From Alphaproteobacteria bacterium (GTDB taxonomy: Bacteria; Pseudomonadota; Alphaproteobacteria; MPNO01; UBA2964): a DNA stretch of 64,000 nucleotides. The position numbers were made by a program, and so were the translations under genes. Numbering within the stretch: position 1 is the first letter of the stretch; each line of letters opens with the position of its first letter. The notes under the pieces were generated by a model. The model was given only the letters and a program-made list of their open reading frames with translations, made no database searches and was not told the DNA's origin. Shown here in pieces: positions 1 to 8,427 of this stretch. Where the stretch lies: positions 856,795 through 920,794 of the forward strand of contig WLWZ01000001.1 of NCBI GenBank assembly GCA_012103315.1, written 5' to 3'.

Positions 1-495
1 GAGCATCTCGCAATTGTCATTGGTGAGCCGCCGACTGATCGCCCGGTCCTCGCCCGTATACATTCTGAATGTTTTACGGGTGATCTAGTCGGATCGTTGA
101 AATGCGATTGCGGACAGCAGCTCCGCGGTGCTATTGCCCAAATTGGGAAAGAAGGTGCTGGAATTCTGTTGTATTTACGACAGGAAGGACGGGGCATTGG
201 TTTAACGAACAAGCTGAGAGCCTACGCGTTACAGGATCAGGGCTTTGATACTGTTGAAGCTAATGAACGACTAGGATTTGAATCAGATGAGCGGATTTTT
301 TTACCGGCAGCGAGGATTTTAAAACAGCTCGGCTTTACTCAGGTCCGGTTGATGACGAATAATCCTGACAAGGTTGAGGGTTTAACGTCTTTTGGTATTG
401 AGGTTTTGGAACGGGTGCCGCATGCGTTTCCCTCGAATGATCACAATGAGTTTTATCTTTCGGTTAAAAAAGAGAAGAGTGGGCATCTGTTATAG
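1..495 (+). CDS. ribA: GTP cyclohydrolase II, 3' part (5' end outside window)
   Basis: The frame is open from base 1, so the start lies upstream of the window. The visible part begins in the catalytic domain and contains the zinc-binding cysteines of the family (SEC and CDCG, about residues 23-38 of the visible part). The substrate loop follows ([11 protein letters not shown]), then the conserved [10 protein letters not shown] near the C-terminus. The enzyme opens GTP to 2,5-diamino-6-ribosylamino-pyrimidinone phosphate, the first step of riboflavin synthesis. Whether it is a stand-alone RibA or the C-terminal half of a RibBA fusion cannot be told. The C-terminus is normal in length. A terminator-like hairpin lies about 65 bases downstream. 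Confidence 0.95.
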   Translation, partial: EHLAIVIGEPPTDRPVLARIHSECFTGDLVGSLKCDCGQQLRGAIAQIGKEGAGILLYLRQEGRGIGLTNKLRAYALQDQGFDTVEANERLGFESDERIFLPAARILKQLGFTQVRLMTNNPDKVEGLTSFGIEVLERVPHAFPSNDHNEFYLSVKKEKSGHLL

Positions 496-506
496 GAAAA
501 TATTCC

Positions 507-535
507 TTGACTTGAGAAGGTAAAGCAAGTATATT
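507..535 (+). promoter_or_regulatory. Candidate sigma70-type promoter downstream of ribA
   Basis: TTGACT (507-512) and TATATT (530-535) are separated by exactly 17 bases, a strong match to the housekeeping promoter pattern. Transcription from it would meet the hairpin at 561-579 after roughly 40 nucleotides. It could serve the phage-derived ORF at 614, or be a relic of the element that inserted here. This rests on sequence pattern only. Confidence 0.4.
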
Positions 536-560
536 TTTTACACTTCCAAAAAACGTCGAG

Positions 561-583
561 AGCTCCGCAAAGCGGGGCTTTTT
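561..583 (+). terminator. Rho-independent terminator after ribA
   Basis: An 8-pair stem (AGCTCCGC with GCGGGGCT, one G-U pair) closes a three-base loop and is followed by a run of five Ts. It ends transcription from ribA or from the promoter-like site at 507-535 before the phage remnant. Confidence 0.7.
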
Positions 584-613
584 GTTTGTTCGGGTTTTCC
601 ACATAGGTATTCA

Positions 614-1579
614 ATGAACGCACGTCGAAAGGCGATCGCTAGTAGCAGTTCCGCGAATTTATCTGAGTTTGCGGCACGCAATCTTTTAATCCGGACCAAG
701 CAGGGCGATATCGCTCCCCTTATTTTCAACGAAGTTCAAGATCGGTTGCATTCTCGACTCGAAGGTCTGCGGGCGAGAACAGGACGTGTCCGAGCTTTAA
801 TCTTGAAAGCGAGGCAACCGGGCGTTTCTACTTACGTTCAGGCAAGATTCTATAGTCAGGCGTTAAATCGACGCGGGGCGCAGGCGTATATCTTGACGCA
901 CCAGCGCGATGCAACCGACGCCGGGTTCATGGAAGTGCTGCTTAGCAACGGAACAGCTTTGGAGGCACGGACTACGCTTGGTGTACAGGCTGACCTGAAT
1001 GTTCCGAGTCAGGCGGAAGCAGAAATTGGCACAGCGATAGACGAAAGAGTTTGGACGGCTGAACGAATTAAGCAGGCGATTATTGCCCTTGCGCCGACAC
1101 CACCACCTGTCGAAACGGTTCCTGCCGGGGTAATGTTCGGTTTTGCTGGAGCCGGGTCTGTGCCGAGCGGTTATTTGGTGTGTGACGGGGCGTCGGTCTC
1201 TCGCGCAACCTACGCAGCTTTGTTTACCGCTATTGGCACGACCTGGGGCTCGGTGGATGGTTCATCTTTTAATTTGCCGGATACAAGACGTCGGGTCGCT
1301 GTCGGGTCGGGCGGTACTGGAACAGGAATTCTCGGAAACGCCGTTGGTGATACGGGTGGTACCGAGACTCATACGCTTACAGTAGCTGAGATGCCGAGTC
1401 ACAATCATACGTGGGATTATTCATCAACGGCCTTTAATCATCCAACCTCAGACGGTAATATTGGAAGCGGCTCGCAGCTTCGGATCGCATTCAATTCATC
1501 AACTAATGCGACAGGCGGGAATGGCTCTCACAATATTTTACAGTCAAGTTTTGTTGTGCAGAGTATCATAAAATATTGA
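614..1579 (+). CDS. Chimeric phage remnant: terminase N-terminus fused to tail-collar domain
   Basis: This 321-residue ORF joins two unrelated phage parts. Residues 1-102 look like the start of a large terminase ATPase: a hydrophobic/basic N-region, a Walker-A-like KARQPGVST at 65-73 and AYILTHQRDAT at 91-101. From about residue 105 the sequence changes to tail-fibre type (EARTTLGVQADLNVPSQ at 117-133). It then runs into a phage tail-collar domain at about 168-250 (VPAGVMFGF, GYLVCDG, FNLPDTRRRV) and ends with glycine/asparagine-rich repeats containing PSHNH. In a prophage these genes lie at opposite ends of the late operon, so an in-frame internal deletion is the simplest explanation. It cannot be a working terminase, because the rest of the ATPase and the nuclease are missing. 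The ATG at 614 has no strong ribosome binding site, so expression is doubtful. Confidence 0.75.
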   Translation: MNARRKAIASSSSANLSEFAARNLLIRTKQGDIAPLIFNEVQDRLHSRLEGLRARTGRVRALILKARQPGVSTYVQARFYSQALNRRGAQAYILTHQRDATDAGFMEVLLSNGTALEARTTLGVQADLNVPSQAEAEIGTAIDERVWTAERIKQAIIALAPTPPPVETVPAGVMFGFAGAGSVPSGYLVCDGASVSRATYAALFTAIGTTWGSVDGSSFNLPDTRRRVAVGSGGTGTGILGNAVGDTGGTETHTLTVAEMPSHNHTWDYSSTAFNHPTSDGNIGSGSQLRIAFNSSTNATGGNGSHNILQSSFVVQSIIKY

Positions 1580-1611
1580 TGGCGACGTAGAGATGTCGGT
1601 ATACAGTTAGT

Positions 1612-2795
1612 ATGAGACGAATATCAGCAAATCTCAGCCTGACGGCACTGTCCATAATAGTTGGGGCCGTCTTAATTGAAATCGTTACACTTAGATTCCT
1701 TCTTCCCACCCTTCCTCTTAGATTACATCACCATTTCGGCGCATTGTCGGTGCTGGCACAACCAACAAAGGACAATGTTCTTCCTAAGGACTACACCCTT
1801 TTGCTTGGAGACTCCTTTGCTCATGGGTTGGGCGATTGGCTGTTCACCGCCGATCATGGAACCAACGCAAAATTTCATTCTCTGCACGTAATACGGGATT
1901 TGACAGGCTGGGACATCATATCGATGGGCCGAGGTGGAAGCGGTAGTCCTGCGGCTTTAGTTGGGCAACCTTTGTACGGTTTCACGGTAATCAACTCGTC
2001 GCCATATTTAGAACTGCAACCGCCCAAACGGGTAATCGCATATTTTTATGAAGGCAATGATCTGAATAACAATACGACTAAGGGAGATAACGACGATATA
2101 GATTTTGAGGTCAAAGATGCACGCCGACGAATCGGGTACGAGGTTCGAACAATTAAGCCTTGGTTCTTTTCTGTGACAGCGCAGCGGCACTTCGGATCGC
2201 TCGGCATAATTTTAAAGCTGCGATGGGATGGAGAAAACCCGATCTCGTTAGTTACCCACCTGCAGATTCCTGGCGGACTTGGAAATCGGGCCCAAATAAA
2301 TTGTGGGTAGACAACGACATCGTATTTGCCCCTCCTATGCAGGGGCCTAGTCCTTTGTTGTCGGAGGCCACAATTAGTTCAGGGGTTGATGTGTTTTTTC
2401 ATAGTTTGCAAAATTTGCAAAGCCGCTTCCCAAAATCCGAAATCTTCGTTGTCTACTTGCCGTCCGTGATGACTAGCTATCGCCACGTCGAAAATATGGG
2501 GTTAGCCCATATACAGGTGAGAGGCCGCCCGAAACGCGCTGTTTCGATATCATTTATGGAGAAACGAAGTGACCATATTTGTAAATTGATTAATGCTGCA
2601 ACGTCTCGTGTTGGAGCGACGTTCATTGACGTGCGTTCGGCAGTGAGAAAGGCCACAAGGCGAGAAATCTTACACGGCCCTAGGGACGGCTCGCATTTCA
2701 ACAAACTTGGCTATGAAGTTCTAGCAACCGCGGTAGTTAACGGTGTTCGACAAGAAAAACGAAATAAAGTGTGTAAAGACATTTCTTCAAATTAA
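1612..2795 (+). pseudogene. SGNH/GDSL-type hydrolase, split by a frameshift
   Basis: Two overlapping frames together make one SGNH-family protein of about 390 residues. The first (1612-2310) has a single N-terminal membrane segment (residues 8-31) and block I with the catalytic serine, LLLGDSFAHG at 64-73, followed by YFYEGNDLNNN, which resembles block III. The second (open from before 2160 to 2795) carries the C-terminal catalytic Asp-His block, DGSHFNKLGY. The reading must change frame somewhere between about 2200 and 2305. Such membrane-anchored SGNH proteins usually act on acylated envelope polysaccharides or lipids. Neither half alone contains the full catalytic triad, so the gene is either inactivated or carries a sequencing error. 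It lies directly behind phage debris and may be cargo of the same event. Confidence 0.65.
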
Positions 2796-2878
2796 GCAGT
2801 GGGATGTATGGTATTCGAATACAATTGTCGATACACCATATTAGTAATGACCAATTCATTCATGGCCAAAATAGTAGG

Positions 2879-3583
2879 CTATTTCTCGGGATCGCCGGCG
2901 GTCATATAGTCCCACAATCTCTCATAAATTCTTCCGGTTCCGGTTGCGCGAACATTAGCCTGTTTTTCTGTGAAACATACGGAATCGTAGTCTGGCCCAG
3001 AGGCCATAACTGCCAATTCGGTGATGGCGGATTCCTCTAAGTAAAAGGCCATAACAATACTTTCTTCAATCGAAGGCGCGACGCACACAGCGCCATTCCC
3101 CCGCATTACGATCGCGCGCGCCGATCCTAGAGTTTGCGCAAACTTTGCTGCTTGTTCACCGGAACGAAGTAAAAGAGGGTCGTCCCAAAGCGGAGGTTCG
3201 GGGAAAAAATAAGATCCGAATCCCAGTCGAGCCTTCGGTGTTTTCTTGAAGGTCGACAATGTCATTACATTGCGGGGGAATACTCGGCATATGCCGTTTA
3301 TATCGCTTCTAGTGGCATATATTTGCTGATGACAGCGCACCTCTCCAAGGACGCCTGTGGGTAATTCACCTGATATAGGGACCACGGCTCCATCTTCACC
3401 TGGATCAATTAAGCCCATTGGCTTCGGAGCACAGACGAGAAAGCTATCGTCATTGAGTCTGGCGCTCACATGCCCATAAGCATGGACAAGGTTATGTCTC
3501 GCTAAAGCTCTTGCAGCTAGTCGGACTCTTTTCTGTGTTGCTTCAAGTGGTTCGCCTATCGAGCCAAACTCTTCTTCAGTCAT
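2879..3583 (-). CDS. Class II aldolase/adducin-fold protein, zinc ligands apparently lost
   Basis: This is a 234-residue protein of the class II aldolase/adducin fold. A GHVSARL block lies near residue 38, the ECxxxH-like EVRCHQQIY helix follows, and the C-terminal RGNGAVCVAPSIEESI region is recognisable. In active family members an HxH pair and a later His in an NHG motif bind zinc. Here the aligned positions read RVF and GNG, so all three metal ligands seem to be replaced. I chose the ATG at 3583 because it lies 7 bases after the upstream gene; the longer in-frame start at 3688 would overlap that gene. It is probably co-transcribed with the VOC protein behind it (3591-4445). Its function is unknown; a binding or scaffold role is possible. 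Confidence 0.75.
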   Translation of the reverse strand: MTEEEFGSIGEPLEATQKRVRLAARALARHNLVHAYGHVSARLNDDSFLVCAPKPMGLIDPGEDGAVVPISGELPTGVLGEVRCHQQIYATRSDINGICRVFPRNVMTLSTFKKTPKARLGFGSYFFPEPPLWDDPLLLRSGEQAAKFAQTLGSARAIVMRGNGAVCVAPSIEESIVMAFYLEESAITELAVMASGPDYDSVCFTEKQANVRATGTGRIYERLWDYMTAGDPEK

Positions 3584-3590
3584 TTGATTC

Positions 3591-4445
3591 TTAATCCCGG
3601 AATTCGGGGATGTCCGGCTTGGCTCCCCATACGCAGAATGCCTCAGGTGTGAATGGGAATTGCCGAGGGCGATAGTTGGGGTCGTCAATTATTCTGACAC
3701 CATGTGAATACTCGTAGACCATGCCATCCGGTCCCTCAAAATACAGAAACATTGCACCAGATGACGCGTGACGTCCGGGTCCGAAGACAATGTGAACCTG
3801 TTTTTCGGAAAGGTGGTAATAAGATCGCATTAAATCATCGATGCTATCCACTTGAAAGTTGATGTGCTGAATGCCTGGTGTGTCTGCGGGAAAAAGCGCA
3901 ATGCGATGGTGCACGGCGTCGAAGGAAAGAAGACCTGCGTCGCCAATCCAGTCGTTGGGGCGGATATTAAAATATGTAGTCCAAAACTTTTCGTCGCGTG
4001 GAGCATCTGTAGTTTTTAACCCAACATGACTGAATTCTGCGATGCCAGCGTCGCGTGTGGGAAAATATCGTCTCGTTGATTTGTAGGGTCGAAGGACAAT
4101 TTCAAAATGATTGCCGCTAGGGTCTGAGAATTTAAAGAAGTCCAATACCCGGCGGTCCGCTTTTTCAGCTTCGGTGCCTCGTTTTACTGCGGCTCCGGCT
4201 GCGTCAAGTTCTTCATAGGCTGCTTGAAGTACACTATCGTTAGCGACTTCGAACCCCACCACATGTTCTTCTACGCCGCCTTGTACGTAGCAGATGTCAT
4301 GATCGCGGTCATCTCCGCGGACATATATACGGTTGTCTTCCCGGCGAACTTCCTGCAGCCCAATTGTTTCAGTCGCGAAAAGGACAGCCTCTTCGAGATC
4401 GGCTGCTCCCACGCGCAAATATGATAAGTCAATGATTTCGATCAT
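3591..4445 (-). CDS. VOC-family protein, extradiol dioxygenase-like
   Basis: The product has 284 residues and two vicinal-oxygen-chelate modules, the layout of type I extradiol ring-cleavage dioxygenases. In the C-terminal module all three expected metal ligands are visible: His in FSHVGL (about 140), His in IQHINF (about 195) and Glu in VYEYSHG (about 250). The fit to 2,3-dihydroxybiphenyl-type dioxygenases is good, so Fe(II)-dependent cleavage of a catechol-like ring is plausible; the substrate is not determined. It is followed on the same strand, 7 bases later, by the aldolase-fold gene, so the two probably form an operon. Confidence 0.75.
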   Translation of the reverse strand: MIEIIDLSYLRVGAADLEEAVLFATETIGLQEVRREDNRIYVRGDDRDHDICYVQGGVEEHVVGFEVANDSVLQAAYEELDAAGAAVKRGTEAEKADRRVLDFFKFSDPSGNHFEIVLRPYKSTRRYFPTRDAGIAEFSHVGLKTTDAPRDEKFWTTYFNIRPNDWIGDAGLLSFDAVHHRIALFPADTPGIQHINFQVDSIDDLMRSYYHLSEKQVHIVFGPGRHASSGAMFLYFEGPDGMVYEYSHGVRIIDDPNYRPRQFPFTPEAFCVWGAKPDIPEFRD

Positions 4446-4517
4446 GCGGCTATGATAAGTCGCAAAAGTCTCCGCGCAAGCCTTACGACCGAAAAGTCTT
4501 TGTCGATAGGATGAAGC

Positions 4518-5258
4518 TTAGCCGTTGCTCGTTATTCGCTCTCGTAAACCCATCAATTCACCGCGTAGTTCTTCAATTTCCTGAAGGTCTTTGCCCAGCT
4601 CATCAATTTTATCAGCGGGAGTGGAAACGCTTTCGTCTCCTTCGAGTGTCACAGGACCAACGGCTTCCTCAATTCTGCCAATTAAGTCCCGAATACCTGG
4701 GCTAAGAGCAGCGGTTTGTTCGCCTCTTTCGATATTATTTGATGCATCAGCTATTTCATTTAAATCTTCGTCATCCAAAGTATCTTCGATTGCTGAAATA
4801 AGATCATCAGTTTCGTTGAGATCGTTCTCTAGAGTCTTACTCAGTGGCTCGTCCAAAAGCTCAGCAGATTCAATAGGCGAAAAATTTTCAGTTGTGGCTG
4901 TTTCAATTGCTGCTGAAGGCGTCTCTAAAAGAGCGTCTGCCATTGCCTTGATCTGAGGCACTGTTTCATCCGAGGCGTGCGATAAATTTGTTTCTATGGC
5001 GGCGAGCAGGGCGTGAATTAGTTTTGTGAGTTCGTCTTTTGTTTCTTCTAATTCATGGATCTGTTGTCGCATGCTGTCGATCTCTGTCATTTGATCGAGA
5101 TAACGCTCGCGAATTTGTTCCCAAATGTCTGAAAGAGCGGCACTTTCTCGCTCCCGTGCCACGTGAGCTGTTTTCAAGCGCGCGTCTATTAGCTCAATTC
5201 TTTGTTTTAGGCCTTCTAGATCTGCCATTTTTGCATAGCTTTCGTTCGTAAAACTCAT
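4518..5258 (-). CDS. Hypothetical coiled-coil protein
   Basis: I do not recognise this 246-residue protein. Residues 10-90 are strongly heptad-like, rich in Leu, Glu, Lys and Gln (LKQRIELIDARLK, QQIHELEETKDELTKL), and predict a long coiled coil. The middle (about 105-180) is acidic and probably disordered, and a second helical stretch closes the C-terminus (IDELGKDLQEIEELRGEL). It has no signal peptide or membrane segment. An internal ATG at 5228 (MADLEGLKQ) is an equally good start. It is divergent from the sugar-phosphate transferase gene. A cytoplasmic structural or chromosome-associated role is conceivable but unsupported. Confidence 0.6.
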   Translation of the reverse strand: MSFTNESYAKMADLEGLKQRIELIDARLKTAHVARERESAALSDIWEQIRERYLDQMTEIDSMRQQIHELEETKDELTKLIHALLAAIETNLSHASDETVPQIKAMADALLETPSAAIETATTENFSPIESAELLDEPLSKTLENDLNETDDLISAIEDTLDDEDLNEIADASNNIERGEQTAALSPGIRDLIGRIEEAVGPVTLEGDESVSTPADKIDELGKDLQEIEELRGELMGLRERITSNG

Positions 5259-5364
5259 AGCTAAAATAGCGTTCGATCAGTTTACAGTTTGTTAACGCTA
5301 ACACGGTCCTTTCTCCGACATACAACCTACGTTGACATTGCCAGGCCGTTCGGCGAGTTTGCCA

Positions 5365-6456
5365 ATGTTGGAAGCAACGATCTCACATGTCTCCGACTAT
5401 ATTGAAATGGCCATAGATTCAGTTCTTCATCATATATTCTTAGCGGGTATTCTGCTTATTGGAGCAGGAATAATCACTCGGTATATGTTGAAGAGGCAAA
5501 TTCTGGCATTGCCAAATCATCGCTCATCGCATGATACGCCAACACCTAGCAGCGGCGGTGTTTCGATAGTGCTGATAACCTTGGCTGGCTATTTATTCTT
5601 TTATTTTGTTTGGGATCAGAAAACGGGATTAGGCCCATTTTTATCGGGTCTCGTCATGGCATCGCTGATGGTCGCGATCGTCGGTTTCCTCGATGATCTC
5701 AATCGCCTGCCGAGTTTTAAGATCAAGCTCTTATCGCAAATTATGTCGGTGGCTGTTCTGTTTGCGTGTGATCTCATAATCGACCGTGTCACGTTGCCCT
5801 GGGCTGGCACTATCGAGCTTGGCCTGTGGGGATACATCGTAACCTTGGTCTGGGTAGTTGGGCTGACGAATGCTTTCAACTTTATGGATGGCCTTGATGG
5901 GATGGCAGGGGGCACAGCAATAGTTGCTGCATCTATTTTCGCTCTTATCGCCTTTAATCAAGGCTCTATTTTTGTTTTTGTTCTCAGCTATATAATTTCG
6001 GCATCTGTCCTCGGATTTTTGTTTTATAATGTTCCAAAAGCACGCATTTTTATGGGCGACGTCGGAAGCCAATTCCTCGGTTTTATGTTCGCAGCCCTCG
6101 CTGTGTTAGCAATGAAGTTCGATGCGGGTCAGATATCGTTTTGGGTTATGCCGCTACTCTTTTTCCACTTTATTTTTGATACGTCTTATACGTTTGTGAG
6201 GAGATTGCGCGCTGGGGAGGTCGTGACGGATGCGCATCGTTCACATTTATATCAACTGGTGAATCGACTTGGTTGGTCGCATCCAAGGGTCAGCCTGCTA
6301 TATGCCGGAATGTGTATTGTACAGGGGATAGCGGCGATTTGGTTTGTTACCCTGACGGGTGTCGGCCAGTTTCTAATATTTCTGGCCTTTATTCTCATGC
6401 ATAGCGCTTATTTGTGGATTGTTATCCGTGCAGCGCGCGCTAGGCGTTTACTCTAG
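5365..6456 (+). CDS. Polyprenyl-phosphate sugar-1-phosphate transferase (WecA/WbpL type)
   Basis: This integral membrane enzyme of the MraY/WecA family has about ten hydrophobic segments. It transfers a sugar-1-phosphate, probably an N-acetylated hexosamine, from a UDP-sugar to undecaprenyl phosphate, which starts an O-antigen or exopolysaccharide unit. Diagnostic motifs in order: NHRSSHDTPTP, the Asp pair in FLDDLNRLPS, NAFNFMDGLDG, FMGDVGSQFLG and the cytoplasmic DAHRSHLYQ. The open frame extends to a TTG at 5332. I prefer the ATG at 5365, and an ATG at 5407 directly before the first membrane segment is also possible. No other polysaccharide genes are adjacent. Confidence 0.88.
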   Translation: MLEATISHVSDYIEMAIDSVLHHIFLAGILLIGAGIITRYMLKRQILALPNHRSSHDTPTPSSGGVSIVLITLAGYLFFYFVWDQKTGLGPFLSGLVMASLMVAIVGFLDDLNRLPSFKIKLLSQIMSVAVLFACDLIIDRVTLPWAGTIELGLWGYIVTLVWVVGLTNAFNFMDGLDGMAGGTAIVAASIFALIAFNQGSIFVFVLSYIISASVLGFLFYNVPKARIFMGDVGSQFLGFMFAALAVLAMKFDAGQISFWVMPLLFFHFIFDTSYTFVRRLRAGEVVTDAHRSHLYQLVNRLGWSHPRVSLLYAGMCIVQGIAAIWFVTLTGVGQFLIFLAFILMHSAYLWIVIRAARARRLL

Positions 6457-6543
6457 CCAGCATTCTTCGCTCCTATCGACCTGATAGTCGAAACTTTAGT
6501 ATAGTGGTGATACAAGTACGCTCAAATTTGGGAGGATGCTGAT

Positions 6544-7245
6544 ATGACCCGTGAATTTGAAGATCATTGCTGGCGCGATTTTATCGACAATGAAACGCAG
6601 GAAATCTATAGCCACTACGAACGAGATGTATTCGTTGGCGAGAATCCTGCTGTGTTAATGGTGGACGTCTATAAAGCGAGTTATGAAGGCGGACAGCAAA
6701 AGGTCATAGATGTCATTAAGGAGCACCCCAGCTCTTGTGGAGAACGGGCTTGGGCGATGGTTGAACCTGCGAAGCAACTCCTCAGTGCAGCGCGGACCGC
6801 AGGTATCCCCATAACCTATTGTACGGGGGACACGAGGAGCCAGTCGAGTAACGGTCGAGCGACAAACCGTCAGGTTCTTGACGAGCACGAGGAGTCCTAT
6901 GAAATCCTTGAGGAACTAGCACCGCAATCTGACGAGCTTGTAGTCTATAAACAGAGGGCAAGTGCATTTTATGGCACGCCACTCATGTCACATCTTACTC
7001 AAATGGGGATTCAAAGCTTAATAATGGGCGGTGGTACGACGAGTGGTTGTTTGCGAGCCGCGGTTCAAGATGCCAAGGCAAATGGTTTTCACGTAACACT
7101 GGTTGAAGAATGTTGCTATGACCGAACTGCCGTCAATCACATGGTCAATTTGTTTGACATGCATCACAAATATGCAGACGTGATGCATCTCGACGAAGTT
7201 ATAGAGCACATTGACGGTCTCGGAGATTTAAAAAGGGTAAGCTAG
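6544..7245 (+). CDS. Isochorismatase-family cysteine hydrolase
   Basis: This 233-residue amidohydrolase-like protein of the isochorismatase/N-carbamoylsarcosine amidase family keeps the catalytic triad: Asp41 (LMVDVY), Lys in VVYKQRASAF (about 137) and Cys in GTTSGCLRA (about 166). The family hydrolyses amide, carbamoyl or vinyl-ether bonds with a cysteine nucleophile. A GGGAGG sequence lies about 8 bases before the ATG. It is a more divergent relative of the two hydrolases at 24280-25797; they share the SCGE-AW block and the MHxKYADV C-terminus. It converges with the E1-alpha-like gene, and the two stop codons abut. Confidence 0.85.
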   Translation: MTREFEDHCWRDFIDNETQEIYSHYERDVFVGENPAVLMVDVYKASYEGGQQKVIDVIKEHPSSCGERAWAMVEPAKQLLSAARTAGIPITYCTGDTRSQSSNGRATNRQVLDEHEESYEILEELAPQSDELVVYKQRASAFYGTPLMSHLTQMGIQSLIMGGGTTSGCLRAAVQDAKANGFHVTLVEECCYDRTAVNHMVNLFDMHHKYADVMHLDEVIEHIDGLGDLKRVS

Positions 7246-8304
7246 TTATACTGAGGGTGTCGCAGATGCTTTGATTTCTGCAGTACTAACCATCTGTTTT
7301 TCGAGGGTCTCGAGGATCTCAAAACCAGCATGATTTATATCACCGCGTGCAACCATTGCCTGTTTGAGACGCGTTATCGGGTCGGAAATTTCGAGATCCA
7401 TATCGTTGTCGAAAGTCACTGCCTCAAGAAAACCAACTCCTCTACCTTTTCGAGTGCGGTCAATTAGGGCGGCAGACGCAATTGCGATAGCGACAACATC
7501 GTTTCCGTCGACAATGGCCCATTCCATCCCAATGTTATCGGCATATTGCGCGGCGCAGTATTCCTCTTGATCGAGTATAGGGTTCCGTCTTTGCGACGGA
7601 AGTGTGTGTTGGCAAACGAAAAGGATCTTATATTTGTTGTCGTGAAATGACCTCAATCGTTCCTGAGTAGATTTCTCTTCGATGTCTTGTGCATTTATGT
7701 ATGCAACGACAACGGAGCTGCCCGTTGCATCACTGGCTGGGACGACTGAGGCAGCCGTTTCGATGGCATGCCAGAATTCATCAGTGACGGATAGGGGGTG
7801 TTCGGGCAGAAGTTGGATTCTGACGACCTGGTCTTGCGACAAAATATTGCGCGAAACACCTGTCTCAAGTGCTACTGAATTGGCATTCAAGGTGGGTGGG
7901 TTCGCTGCAAGCCCTTCGTCGATTTGGCGCATAAGAGCGTGGGTCGTTGCTTGAGATCTGATCATTTGCCTTAGCATGAGCTGCAGATCGTCGCCTTTCC
8001 ATCCGGTAATATCCAATGGTCTCGTAAAAATCTGTGAATCGGCGAAATCATATATATTCCACGAGGAAGACGGCTCTATAAACGAGCGCGTGGTACCTAG
8101 TGATTGTTCTTTGGGTGAGAAAAAGTCGGCTTCCGCTAGAAAGTCGAGGCGATCAAGTAACTCATGGATGCCCACTGCCCCGTCAGGAGGGGGGTCGATT
8201 GCGACTGCGACATCACGCAGGACACTTTTTGACGTTGAGGTCGGTGCCTGCGCCAGTGAGGCATCAAGCAAGTTACTCGATGTAATTTTCTTCGTTTGCC
8301 CCAT
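7246..8304 (-). CDS. Degenerate E1-alpha (TPP dehydrogenase)-like protein
   Basis: The 352-residue product aligns by eye with the alpha subunit of 2-oxoacid dehydrogenase E1. It has an LxLMLRQMIRSQ entry helix (about 107-118), a core ending in LFVCQH (228-233), the EWAIVDGNDVVA block (261-272), RKGRGVGFLEAVT (285-297) and a DPITRL tail (308-313). In working E1-alpha proteins the core contains GDG followed by Asn for thiamine diphosphate and magnesium. Here the corresponding stretch reads AYINAQD (201-207), so the cofactor motif is absent. The N-terminal 80 residues are unrelated and low in structure. The ATG is preceded by GAGGG at good spacing. There is no E1-beta or E2 partner nearby. It is probably a non-catalytic paralogue; its function is unknown. 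Confidence 0.6.
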   Translation of the reverse strand: MGQTKKITSSNLLDASLAQAPTSTSKSVLRDVAVAIDPPPDGAVGIHELLDRLDFLAEADFFSPKEQSLGTTRSFIEPSSSWNIYDFADSQIFTRPLDITGWKGDDLQLMLRQMIRSQATTHALMRQIDEGLAANPPTLNANSVALETGVSRNILSQDQVVRIQLLPEHPLSVTDEFWHAIETAASVVPASDATGSSVVVAYINAQDIEEKSTQERLRSFHDNKYKILFVCQHTLPSQRRNPILDQEEYCAAQYADNIGMEWAIVDGNDVVAIAIASAALIDRTRKGRGVGFLEAVTFDNDMDLEISDPITRLKQAMVARGDINHAGFEILETLEKQMVSTAEIKASATPSV

Positions 8305-8427
8305 AGCCGTATCCCTCGGCAGCCAAATTTGGCTGTATTAATTTCCAAGGGGTTAACGCTAGATATAGGCCGTTAACAAATCGTTGAGCCAGTATTAGCA
8401 AAATTCAAGAGAATGAATTGTATTAGC

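Noticed and set aside
538..729. A 63-codon minus-strand frame over the terminator and the start of the phage ORF
   Set aside because: It runs through the hairpin and opposite the terminase-like coding sequence; no family resemblance or binding site.
5280..5300. GTTAACGCTAAC near-palindrome, with a similar GTTAACGCTA at about 8352, as a possible CtrA-type site
   Set aside because: Spacing of the TTAA halves does not fit TTAA-N7-TTAA without mismatches, and two short matches in 64 kb can be chance.
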